Shown: positions 1-4,717, counted from the first letter of the stretch. The stretch: DNA of 6,918 bases from JBBQQK01 sp038216025 (GCA_038216025.1 JBBQQK010000059.1:1-6918); one strand, 5' to 3'. Notes: generated by a model not told the origin, from the sequence alone. Program-made: numbers and translations.

Positions 1-438
1 ATCTTGGCGACAGTGGTTATAATGAATGTATCTAAGGCTAGAGTTCGAGCTCAAAACGCAAAAATTGATGATGACATGTACACATTGAAACGGGCGGTAG
101 AAATGAGTATCGCTTCAGGGAAAAACATGAATAATTTTACAATTTATAACGATGATTTTTATTATGAAAAGCTGTCAAATGAACTATGTATAAAATTTAC
201 TGATGACCAAGGAACTCCATTTATTTCTAAGGCCCCGATTCATGTCAAATCTACCGGGACGTATAATCCGGTGACTGATTATTCGGGACTTGGCCTCAAT
301 GATAGTCAGGATTATGCTTTAAGTTTTGGGGCCAACTATGTAAATGAAGCAGATGGTTATATTTCTATGGCTTGGACTGGAAAGGAAATGCAATATGAAG
401 AATCAAAAGTTCCCAATCATCAATTGTTGAACTGGTAA
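1..438 (+). CDS. Type IV pilin / pseudopilin, 3' part (N-terminus outside window)
   Basis: Frame 1 is open from the first base and ends at TAA 436-438, giving 145 residues. It begins ILATVVIMNVSKARVRAQNAK, which resembles the second half of a class III prepilin N-terminal helix (the part after the FTLIELLVVIAIIG-like segment), followed by the usual amphipathic helix (DDDMYTLKRAVEM). The missing 5' end would carry the prepilin peptidase site. The rest (about residues 40-145) looks like a soluble pilin head rich in Tyr, Asn and Asp with a single Cys; I do not recognise its subfamily. Family knowledge: such proteins are cleaved by PilD and polymerise into type IV pili or pseudopili at the cell surface, for adhesion, motility or DNA uptake. 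The internal ATG at 22 is not a credible start because it would remove the membrane helix. Major versus minor pilin cannot be decided. Confidence 0.75.
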   Translation: MLATVVIMNVSKARVRAQNAKIDDDMYTLKRAVEMSIASGKNMNNFTIYNDDFYYEKLSNELCIKFTDDQGTPFISKAPIHVKSTGTYNPVTDYSGLGLNDSQDYALSFGANYVNEADGYISMAWTGKEMQYEESKVPNHQLLNW

Positions 439-503
439 AGAAGTTAAAACTAGAAGCATCTTTTACCGGCGGTGGGCCTCTGTCCTAGCAGCGATTTGTT
501 CGG

Positions 504-509
504 TATAAT
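504..509 (+). promoter_or_regulatory. Candidate -10 box (TATAAT), weak -35
   Basis: A perfect TATAAT lies at 504-509 and the next ATG begins at 516, seven bases after it, which is where transcription would be expected to start. The position for a -35 box with a 17-base spacer (481-486, TGTCCT) is poor. The call rests on the -10 box and on the same geometry at rplU and dprA in this window. Confidence 0.35.
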
Positions 510-515
510 TATTGC

Positions 516-590
516 ATGAGAATTGAAATTTATCAAAGCGGAAGGATCGAAAGAAATATATTGTTGACTTTTTTTACAGTTGTGTGGTAA
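516..590 (+). CDS. Possible small leaderless ORF, 24 residues, unknown function
   Basis: ATG 516 to TAA 588-590 encodes a 24-residue peptide starting MRIEIYQSG. It has a charged first half (RIER at 10-13) and a hydrophobic tail (NILLTFFTVVW, residues 14-24). The start codon lies seven bases after a perfect TATAAT, and a terminator-like hairpin begins 13 bases after the stop, so promoter, ORF and terminator would form a complete minimal unit. There is no Shine-Dalgarno sequence. The hydrophobic tail is too short for a confident membrane helix. I recognise no family. An ORF this short can easily arise by chance, and its 3' half overlaps another promoter-like sequence (564-593), so it may be non-coding. 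Confidence 0.22.
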   Translation: MRIEIYQSGRIERNILLTFFTVVW

Positions 591-593
591 GCT
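564..593 (+). promoter_or_regulatory. Promoter-like sequence, TTGACT with degenerate -10
   Basis: TTGACT at 564-569 matches five of six bases of the sigma-70 -35 consensus. About 18 bases downstream is TAAGCT (588-593), a poor -10 match (3/6). Transcription from here would start near 600 and run almost at once into the hairpin at 603-621, so it would produce either an attenuated transcript or nothing. An ancestral or decayed promoter is equally possible. Confidence 0.25.
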
Positions 594-602
594 CAAATCA
601 AT

Positions 603-621
603 AAGACCGCCGGTCTTTTTT
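603..621 (+). terminator. Short intrinsic terminator-like hairpin with T-run
   Basis: AAGACC (603-608) pairs with GGTCTT (612-617) across the loop GCC, and T runs from 616 to 621. The stem is only 6 bp but has a GC core and the T-tract follows directly. It would end transcription from the pilin gene or from the small ORF at 516-590, insulating the ribosomal operon. Confidence 0.5.
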
Positions 622-665
622 AGAATACAGAGAAGAAATGGATAGCTTAAATCTATTGTAATAAG

Positions 666-696
666 GAATGGCTATTCGAAAGATCTCTAGCCATTC
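666..696 (+). repeat. Inverted repeat, 9-bp stem, upstream of rplU
   Basis: GAATGGCTA (666-674) is exactly complementary to TAGCCATTC (688-696), with a 13-base loop containing TTCGAAAGATCTC. No T-run follows. It lies upstream of the predicted rplU start site, so it would be in the rplU mRNA only if transcription begins further upstream. Function unknown; not recognised as a named leader. Confidence 0.4.
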
Positions 697-705
697 GAGC
701 CTACG

Positions 706-722
706 GAGACTTTTCAAGTCTC
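706..722 (+). repeat. Short hairpin, 7-bp stem, upstream of rplU
   Basis: GAGACTT (706-712) pairs perfectly with AAGTCTC (716-722) over a three-base loop. It is ten bases after the preceding inverted repeat, so the two would form tandem stem-loops in any transcript crossing this region. No T-tract follows, arguing against a terminator. Confidence 0.35.
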
Positions 723-752
723 ATGATGTCGAGATGACGCGGTTGGCGGATA

Positions 753-784
753 CAAATCAACAAATTGACCAATTAACAAATTAA
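753..784 (+). repeat. Degenerate octamer tandem repeat (consensus CAAATTAA), four units
   Basis: Four consecutive 8-base units are visible: CAAATCAA (753-760), CAAATTGA (761-768), CCAATTAA (769-776) and CAAATTAA (777-784). The last two units contribute the -35 element (TTAACA, 773-778) of the predicted rplU promoter. The same 8-base period with a different sequence appears in the region after mfd. Confidence 0.7.
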
Positions 785-801
785 CGAGAGTGTAATATAA
801 T
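773..801 (+). promoter_or_regulatory. Strong sigma-70-type promoter for the rplU operon
   Basis: TTAACA (773-778, five of six consensus bases) and a perfect TATAAT (796-801) are separated by exactly 17 bases. The expected start site is near 808, coinciding with the first of two adjacent ATG codons (808 and 811). The mRNA would therefore be leaderless or nearly so, and the AGGAG at 802-806 would lie outside it. This is the best promoter in the window, as expected for a ribosomal protein operon. Confidence 0.75.
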
Positions 802-807
802 AGGAGT

Positions 808-1131
808 ATGATGTTTGCAGTTTTTTCTTTCAAGGGGAAGCAATACAAGGTTGTTGAGGACCAGGAAATTCGGGTTGATCTGATTGATAGCCCAGAAGAG
901 AAGAAGATTGTTTTCGACGATGTTTTACTTTTGTCGGATAATAAAAATGTAGTTGTAGGCAACCCTAAAGTAGATGGGGCCTCTGTTGAAGCAGAAGTTT
1001 TAGGCGAGGTCGCTAATGACAAAGTATCTATTCTTAAATTCCATGCGAAGAAAAGATATAAGAGAACTTTAGGTCATACACAACATTACACATTAGTAAA
1101 AATTTCTAAAATAAAATCAAATGAAAAATAA
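808..1131 (+). CDS. rplU: 50S ribosomal protein bL21
   Basis: Encodes bL21, a large-subunit protein that contacts 23S rRNA. The product has the family's full length (106-107 residues) and its landmarks: MFAVFSFKGKQYKV at the N-terminus, matching the canonical MYAV..GGKQYKV; the central FDDVLLLSD and VGNPKVDGASVEAEV strands; and the basic KRYKRTLGHTQHYTLVKI C-terminal signature. Two ATGs are adjacent. The second (811) gives the canonical MFAV start, while the first (808) sits where transcription should begin; either adds or removes only one Met. It is first in an apparent rplU-secE-nusG-rplK operon, and its last 11 bases overlap secE. In most bacteria rplU is next to rpmA (L27); here it is joined to secE-nusG, which is unusual. 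Confidence 0.95.
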   Translation: MMFAVFSFKGKQYKVVEDQEIRVDLIDSPEEKKIVFDDVLLLSDNKNVVVGNPKVDGASVEAEVLGEVANDKVSILKFHAKKRYKRTLGHTQHYTLVKISKIKSNEK

Positions 1132-1318
1132 TCGAGCGATCAAATACGTAATTGGTGCTTGGAACGAATTAAAGAAGGTGAGTTGGCCTAGTCGTGGTAT
1201 GGTCGTGTATCACACTATAATTGTATTGATAGTTGCAGTTGTCGCAATAGCGTCTACCAGCGCCATAGACTTTGGTTTATCAGCCTTGGTTCAGAAAATT
1301 ATCGAAAACAGAAGTTAA
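1121..1318 (+). CDS. secE: Preprotein translocase subunit SecE
   Basis: Encodes a 65-residue SecE of the short, single-span type. SecE clamps SecY in the SecYEG channel of the cytoplasmic membrane. The amphipathic helix ends with the family signature ELKKVSWPS (residues 16-24), followed by one hydrophobic segment at about 29-52 (VVYHTIIVLIVAVVAIAS) and a short tail. ATG 1121 overlaps the rplU stop by 11 bases in another frame, so translation is probably coupled to rplU; no separate Shine-Dalgarno sequence is evident before it. Position directly before nusG is the classic bacterial arrangement. Confidence 0.95.
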   Translation: MKNNRAIKYVIGAWNELKKVSWPSRGMVVYHTIIVLIVAVVAIASTSAIDFGLSALVQKIIENRS

Positions 1319-1344
1319 TAACTCTAATATTCTAAATTAAAAAA

Positions 1345-1983
1345 ATGGCAAAAGAAAAAAAAGAAAAAATTGAAGAAGTGTCTGAGGTAAAAGAAGAAAC
1401 CCCAATAGCTAGAGATCTTGGCGTTTCTACTAAAAAGCTTTTGACTATCAAACAATCCGGCGAAAGAAACTGGTATGTTATTCATACTTACTCCGGATAT
1501 GAGGAGCAGGTTGCGGACTCTATACGTCAACGTGCAGAATCTCTGAATATCAAGGACAAAGTATTTGATGTTATCGTTCCTAAGGAAAAACAGATCGAGA
1601 TAAAAAATGGCAAAAGAAAAGTTGTGGAAAAAAGAATATTTCCCGGTTACGTTCTAGTTGATATGATTGTTACTGATGATTCATGGTATGTAGTGCGAAA
1701 TACTCCTAATGTAACCGGCTTTATTGGCTTTGGTGTTCGTCCTACTCCGATGTCCCGTCCTGAAATTGATAGAATAATGAAGAGAATGGGAGCCGAAGAG
1801 CCTAAATTTAAGATTGACTTCAAAGAAGGTGATCTGGTTAAAATTACTGATGGAGCGCTAAAGGGCTTTGAGGGTAAGATTGAAGAAGTCGATCAAGATA
1901 AAGGGAAGATTAAAGTGATGGTTAATATGTTTGGTCGCGAGACACCTGTAACATTAGATTTCTTACAAGCAAAGAAAATATAA
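1345..1983 (+). CDS. nusG: Transcription elongation/antitermination factor NusG
   Basis: Encodes a 212-residue NusG, which binds RNA polymerase near the clamp, suppresses pausing or affects termination, and can link polymerase to the ribosome or Rho. The NGN domain runs from about residue 41 (RNWYVIHTYSGYEEQV) through FPGYVLV (99-105) and VRNTPNVTGFIG (117-128). The C-terminal KOW domain starts at about 160 (GDLVKITDGALKGFEGKIEEVD) and ends FGRETPVTLDFLQAKKI. Before the NGN domain is a 40-residue extension that is lysine- and glutamate-rich and probably disordered, so the protein is longer than the roughly 180 residues usual for bacterial NusG. The ATG follows a poly-A stretch 26 bases after secE with no Shine-Dalgarno sequence; a later start would cut only the extension, so the exact N-terminus is less certain than the identity. 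Confidence 0.95.
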   Translation: MAKEKKEKIEEVSEVKEETPIARDLGVSTKKLLTIKQSGERNWYVIHTYSGYEEQVADSIRQRAESLNIKDKVFDVIVPKEKQIEIKNGKRKVVEKRIFPGYVLVDMIVTDDSWYVVRNTPNVTGFIGFGVRPTPMSRPEIDRIMKRMGAEEPKFKIDFKEGDLVKITDGALKGFEGKIEEVDQDKGKIKVMVNMFGRETPVTLDFLQAKKI

Positions 1984-1990
1984 GACTTAC

Positions 1991-2058
1991 GGCTTATTGT
2001 TCTGTAGCAAATGGTGTAAAGCTTCTCTCCATAGCAATCAGCAATAGCCTAACAATAA
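1991..2058 (+). promoter_or_regulatory. Structured nusG-rplK spacer, possible rplK leader
   Basis: The 92-base spacer can fold GGCT(T)ATTG (1991-1999) plus CTG (2002-2004) against CAG plus CAATAGCC (2039-2049), an interrupted stem of about 11 bp. TTATTGTT (1994-2001) can instead pair with AACAATAA (2051-2058), so the two pairings exclude each other. The rplK ribosome-binding site follows just downstream. In E. coli, L1 represses the L11 operon by binding its leader, but I do not see a recognisable L1 site here. Role is inferred only. Confidence 0.3.
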
Positions 2059-2064
2059 AAATAC

Positions 2065-2070
2065 AAGGAA
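2065..2070 (+). promoter_or_regulatory. Ribosome-binding site of rplK (AAGGAA)
   Basis: AAGGAA at 2065-2070 lies five bases before the rplK ATG at 2076. It is one of the few clear Shine-Dalgarno sequences in the window, showing that the organism uses leadered initiation for internal operon genes even if first genes appear leaderless. Confidence 0.6.
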
Positions 2071-2075
2071 ATTAT

Positions 2076-2501
2076 ATGGCAAAACCAATTAAAGCAATTA
2101 TAAAATTACAATGTCCTGCTGGCAAAGCAAATCCTGCGCCTCCAGTTGGTCCTGCTTTGGGTCAACACGGCGTGAATATTATGGAATTCTGCCAACAGTT
2201 CAACGAAAAGACAAGAGAAAAAGGTGATACTATCATTCCTGTGGAAATCACAGTGTTTGAGGATCGAACTTTCACATTTACTTTAAAAAACCCCCCTGCT
2301 GCAATTTTGATAAAAAAAGCGCTTAACTTGCAAAAAGGTTCAGACAATTCAAAGAAAAACAAAGTAGCAAAATTAACTCAAGCACAATTAGAAGAAATCG
2401 CTAAAGAGAAAATGGACGATTTGAACGCTAATGACATTGAAGCTGCTAAAAAAGTTATTGCCGGAACTGCTAGAAGCATGGGTGTTGAGATCGAAAAATA
2501 A
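2076..2501 (+). CDS. rplK: 50S ribosomal protein uL11
   Basis: Encodes a full-length, 141-residue uL11, which binds the GTPase-associated region of 23S rRNA at the base of the L7/L12 stalk. The N-terminal domain shows AIIKLQCPAGKANPAPPVGPALGQHG (residues 7-32) and VNIMEFC, with the proline-rich loop intact. The C-terminal rRNA-binding domain ends in IEAAKKVIAGTARSMGVEI (121-139), typical of the family. It is the last gene of the operon; a strong palindromic terminator begins 20 bases after the stop. The usual partner rplA (L1) does not follow. Confidence 0.97.
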   Translation: MAKPIKAIIKLQCPAGKANPAPPVGPALGQHGVNIMEFCQQFNEKTREKGDTIIPVEITVFEDRTFTFTLKNPPAAILIKKALNLQKGSDNSKKNKVAKLTQAQLEEIAKEKMDDLNANDIEAAKKVIAGTARSMGVEIEK

Positions 2502-2521
2502 ACCTTTAATAACTATTGAAT

Positions 2522-2553
2522 TAAATAAAGACGCTAATTAGCGTCTTTATTTA
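2522..2553. terminator. Perfect 32-bp palindrome, (bidirectional) terminator of the rplU-rplK operon
   Basis: Bases 2522-2553 form an uninterrupted palindrome centred on AATT, with arms containing AAATAAAGACGC and GCGTCTTTATTT. The GACGC/GCGTC core plus flanking A- and T-runs gives a stem followed by TTTATTTA on either strand. On the + strand it would end transcription after rplK. No gene on the opposite strand needs it, so its symmetry may be incidental. Confidence 0.8.
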
Positions 2554-2563
2554 TGCAAATAGA

Positions 2564-2569
2564 TATAAC
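2564..2569 (+). promoter_or_regulatory. Weak -10-like box (TATAAC) before the GGAGG-loop hairpin
   Basis: TATAAC at 2564-2569 matches five of six -10 bases and would start transcription near 2576, just before the hairpin at 2580. No acceptable -35 is seen at the expected spacing (2541-2546 is GCGTCT, inside the terminator). It is offered only as a possible promoter for a small RNA. Confidence 0.2.
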
Positions 2570-2579
2570 AGTTACATGC

Positions 2580-2641
2580 TCTGTGCTATCTACGGAGGAA
2601 ACCAAGGAGGGGCAAAGGTTAAAGTACGTAGATAGCACAGA
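2580..2641 (+). ncRNA. Candidate structured RNA: 15-bp stem with purine-rich GGAGG loop
   Basis: TCTGTGCTATCTACG (2580-2594) is perfectly complementary to CGTAGATAGCACAGA (2627-2641). The 32-base loop is purine-rich and contains GGAGG at 2594-2598 and AAGGAGGGG at 2604-2612, both Shine-Dalgarno-like. AACC (2600-2603) can pair with GGTT (2617-2620), placing AAGGAGG in a 13-base apical loop. No ORF start follows at a usable distance: the mfd ATG is about 130 bases downstream. A structured RNA, a protein-binding site or a small inverted-repeat element are all possible. I do not recognise a named riboswitch. The structure is clear in the DNA; that it is transcribed is inference. Confidence 0.4.
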
Positions 2642-2686
2642 ACCAATAAATCTGTATGATTGCTGAAGTCTAGAATGGACGAATAA

Positions 2687-2701
2687 TATGAAATTTTCAT
2701 A
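2687..2701 (+). repeat. Small AT-rich hairpin upstream of mfd
   Basis: TATGAAA (2687-2693) and TTTCATA (2695-2701) are complementary around one base, effectively a 6-bp stem with a three-base loop. A CTCTTTTTTT tract (2705-2714) follows after a few bases. It could be a weak terminator for an RNA starting near 2576, or just AT-rich chance symmetry. Confidence 0.25.
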
Positions 2702-2730
2702 CAACTCTTTTTTTAAATACCATTTTAAGT

Positions 2731-2736
2731 TATAAT
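2731..2736 (+). promoter_or_regulatory. mfd promoter -10 box (TATAAT)
   Basis: A perfect TATAAT ends eight bases before the mfd ATG at 2745, so transcription should begin at or within two bases of the start codon. The -35 position is a T-run (2708-2713) without a recognisable consensus. There is no Shine-Dalgarno sequence before the ATG, consistent with a leaderless mRNA. The box also supports 2745 as the true 5' end of this short mfd, rather than it being a fragment of a longer gene. Confidence 0.55.
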
Positions 2737-2744
2737 TTGTCAAC

Positions 2745-4583
2745 ATGAAAGCAATAATCCTGAGTACAGGTAAAATTTACAAGATGAAAGAAATCATACA
2801 TAGTATGATTCACTCTGGCTATGAGCGGAATGATTTGCTTACCAGTCAAGGTACATTTTCGGTCTTGGGCGGAGACATCAAGGTCTTTGCGCCCAATATA
2901 TCCAATCATGTTAGATTGGAATTCTTTGGTGAAGAATTGGAAAAAATTGTAGAAATCGATCCGCAAAACAATAAAAAACTATCGGAAGTTGTATCTATTG
3001 AATTTTTACCAAATGTTCTAGTGTTGGACGACAAGACTAAAATAAAGCCTGGGGAGTATGTGGTTCATGAAGACCATGGAATAGGCCTTTTCTCAAACAT
3101 AGGGACAAAAATTGTAGAAGGAAAACCTGAAATCTATATATTCATAAATTATTTGAATAACGATGTACTATATCTGCCGATCAATTTAAAAGACAAAATA
3201 TCACCCTATATTGGTATCGGGAGAAAAAAGCCCAAGCTGAACAAACTTGGCAGTCAGACATGGAAAAAAACTTATCAAAAAACTTATGAAAATATTATAA
3301 AATTTGCCAGAGAATTGTTGAAAATATATGCGGAAAGAGAATTGGTCAAGAAGAGTCCTTGGAAAATAGACCAACGTTGGGAGAAATCGTTGAAAAGATC
3401 TTTTGGCTATGTCGAAACGGGTGATCAATTAACATCCTTGAATCAGGTTTTTTCAGATTTGGAATCAGATAAGCCAATGGATCGCTTGATTATCGGCGAC
3501 GTTGGCTTTGGTAAGACAGAAATGGCTATTCGAGCCGCAGGTCAAGCTTGCGCCAATGGTTATCAGGTCGCAATTATAGTTCCGACAACTGTTTTGGCTG
3601 AACAGCACTACTTTAACCTTAGGAACAGGTTTTCCAGCCTTCCGGTAAAGGTCGGCCATATTAGCAGATTGGTTGGGGAAAAAGAAAAAACATCAATCAA
3701 GGAAGATTTGAAAAATGGCTTGGTGGATATAGTTGTTGGCACACATGCTCTTTTGTCGGAAGGGATCAAGTTTAAAAATTTGGGCCTTTTGGTTATCGAT
3801 GAGGAACAGAAATTTGGTGTTAAAGATAAGGAAAACCTGAAAAAACTTCGATCAGATGTCAACGTCCTATCTATGAGTGCAACGCCGATCCCTAGAACTT
3901 TGTTTATGGCGATTTCTGGATTGAGAGATATTTCCCAAATATACACACCGCCCGAAGGTAGAAGAGAGATTGATACAAAAGTGGCAGAGTATGACGAGCA
4001 GCTTATAAAAAAATATATAGAAAGAGAACTTGTGCGAAAAGGACAGGCGTATTACTTGCACAACGAAGTTGCAACTATCGTCGGCACAAAAAATAAATTA
4101 ACGAAATTGCTCCCAGGGCTGAGGATCGAAGTTGCCCATGGTCAAATGGGGGAAGGCGCACTTGCAAGAGTGATGGGCGATTTTGTGGAGGGAAAGATTG
4201 ATGTAATGGTCTGCTCCACAATCATAGAAAATGGAATTGACCTAGCTAACGTCAACACGCTGGTGGTTGAAGATGCTGATAGATTTGGTTTATCGCAGCT
4301 CTATCAGATCAGAGGCAGGATTGGCCGGAGCCCTAAACAAAGTTATGCGCTGTTCACCTTTCCTAAAAAAACAGTTTCCAACAATGCATTTAAGAGGCTC
4401 AAAGCTTTAGTGGAGAACACTGAACTAGGATCCGGCTACTCTATCGCTTTGTCGGACTTAGAAATCAGAGGCGGCGGCAACGTCTTAGGCAAAGAGCAAC
4501 ATGGTAATATGGAGGCAATCGGACTAGTTTTGTACTCAAAAATGCTTAATCAAGCTGTTAAGCAGTTGAAAAATTCTCGCTAG
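2745..4583 (+). CDS. mfd: Miniature transcription-repair coupling factor Mfd (lacks UvrA-binding and C-terminal domains)
   Basis: Encodes a 612-residue Mfd-type translocase, against about 1,150 in E. coli. Residues 1-90 resemble only the D1b part of the UvrB-like region (GYERNDLLTSQGTFSVLGGDIKVF; VRLEFFGEELEKI). The next segment passes directly to the RNA-polymerase-interacting domain at about 97-165 (PGEYVVHEDHGIGLF). The RecG-like motor follows: Q-motif region near 228, Walker A GDVGFGKTE (251-259), DEEQ (352-355), SATPIPRT (378-385), QIRGRIGRS (522-530) and the translocation motif DLEIRGGG (571-578). The protein stops at the end of the motor, so the C-terminal D7 domain is absent, as are D1a, D2 and D3. 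Inference: it can probably still bind and push stalled polymerase but not recruit UvrA in the standard way. A promoter sits just before the ATG, the frame is intact, and flanking DNA encodes no missing part, so degradation by a simple frameshift is unlikely. Confidence 0.92.
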   Translation: MKAIILSTGKIYKMKEIIHSMIHSGYERNDLLTSQGTFSVLGGDIKVFAPNISNHVRLEFFGEELEKIVEIDPQNNKKLSEVVSIEFLPNVLVLDDKTKIKPGEYVVHEDHGIGLFSNIGTKIVEGKPEIYIFINYLNNDVLYLPINLKDKISPYIGIGRKKPKLNKLGSQTWKKTYQKTYENIIKFARELLKIYAERELVKKSPWKIDQRWEKSLKRSFGYVETGDQLTSLNQVFSDLESDKPMDRLIIGDVGFGKTEMAIRAAGQACANGYQVAIIVPTTVLAEQHYFNLRNRFSSLPVKVGHISRLVGEKEKTSIKEDLKNGLVDIVVGTHALLSEGIKFKNLGLLVIDEEQKFGVKDKENLKKLRSDVNVLSMSATPIPRTLFMAISGLRDISQIYTPPEGRREIDTKVAEYDEQLIKKYIERELVRKGQAYYLHNEVATIVGTKNKLTKLLPGLRIEVAHGQMGEGALARVMGDFVEGKIDVMVCSTIIENGIDLANVNTLVVEDADRFGLSQLYQIRGRIGRSPKQSYALFTFPKKTVSNNAFKRLKALVENTELGSGYSIALSDLEIRGGGNVLGKEQHGNMEAIGLVLYSKMLNQAVKQLKNSR

Positions 4584-4598
4584 TCGAGAACTGCTTAA
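4558..4598 (+). terminator. Compound hairpin across the mfd stop codon
   Basis: TTAAGCAGTT (4558-4567) pairs perfectly with AACTGCTTAA (4589-4598). Inside, TTCTCG (4574-4579) can pair with CGAGAA (4585-4590) over the loop CTAGT, which includes the TAG stop. A T-run does not follow, so it is not a textbook intrinsic terminator. It could stabilise the mRNA end or cause weak termination. Its right arm is also the left edge of the first copy of the duplicated module. Confidence 0.4.
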
Positions 4599-4717
4599 GC
4601 ATACTACTAAATTACGAATAGACAGAAAATACTAATGAGGGGCTGACTGGGTGACTGGCTGACGTGCCGAATAGCTGATGACTAATCTTTAATCCTTAAT
4701 TATTAATCTTTAATTCT
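4582..4717 (+). repeat. Composite repeat module, copy 1
   Basis: Order: AGTCGAGAAC, the variable bases TGCTTAA, a 23-base core at 4599-4621 (GCATACTAC...CGAATAG), an extra segment unique to this copy (about 4622-4638), an octamer array (4643-4682) and a heptamer array (4683-4717). The octamers are CTGACTGG, GTGACTGG, CTGACGTG, CCGAATAG and CTGATGAC. The heptamers are TAATCTT, TAATCCT, TAATTAT, TAATCTT and TAATTCT. The array switches from period 8 to period 7 with no spacer. It starts inside the mfd stop codon. Confidence 0.75.

Larger units (their letters stand above)
439..807. other. 369-base intergenic region between the pilin gene and rplU
   Basis: No convincing normal-sized protein gene lies here on either strand. 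From left to right it holds an unremarkable stretch (439-500), a -10-like TATAAT at 504-509 followed by a 24-codon ORF, a TTGACT-containing promoter-like sequence, a short terminator hairpin (603-621), two hairpins (666-696 and 706-722), a four-unit octamer repeat (753-784) and the rplU promoter (773-801). The pilin gene and the ribosomal operon are probably separate transcription units, with the terminator at 603-621 between them. Confidence 0.6.

Noticed and set aside
439..500. Possible tRNA or structured RNA in the GC-richer stretch after the pilin gene
   Set aside because: No cloverleaf, anticodon arm or consistent stem could be found.
667..679. 13-base match (AATGGCTATTCGA) between the rplU upstream hairpin and mfd at 3521-3533
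   Set aside because: A match of this length in an AT-rich 6.9-kb window is plausible by chance, and the flanks do not align further.
714..1022. 102-codon minus-strand open frame overlapping rplU
   Set aside because: Ser/Thr/Leu-rich low-complexity product, no family resemblance, and almost entirely antisense to rplU.
1333..1338. Internal -10 box (TAAATT) seven bases before the nusG ATG
   Set aside because: Only four of six bases match and there is no -35; in poly-A/T surroundings this is weak, and nusG is probably read from the rplU promoter.
2580..2641. Known riboswitch class upstream of mfd
   Set aside because: No recognised aptamer consensus was seen, and a riboswitch over 100 bases upstream of a gene with its own promoter would not be in that mRNA.
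3608..3946. 112-codon antisense open frame inside mfd
   Set aside because: It is opposite a strongly conserved helicase gene, has no recognisable domain, and several similar antisense frames occur across the other real genes, as expected from codon bias.
2745..4583. mfd as a degraded pseudogene
   Set aside because: The frame is intact, all motor motifs are present, a promoter precedes the ATG, and neighbouring DNA contains no remnants of the missing domains.
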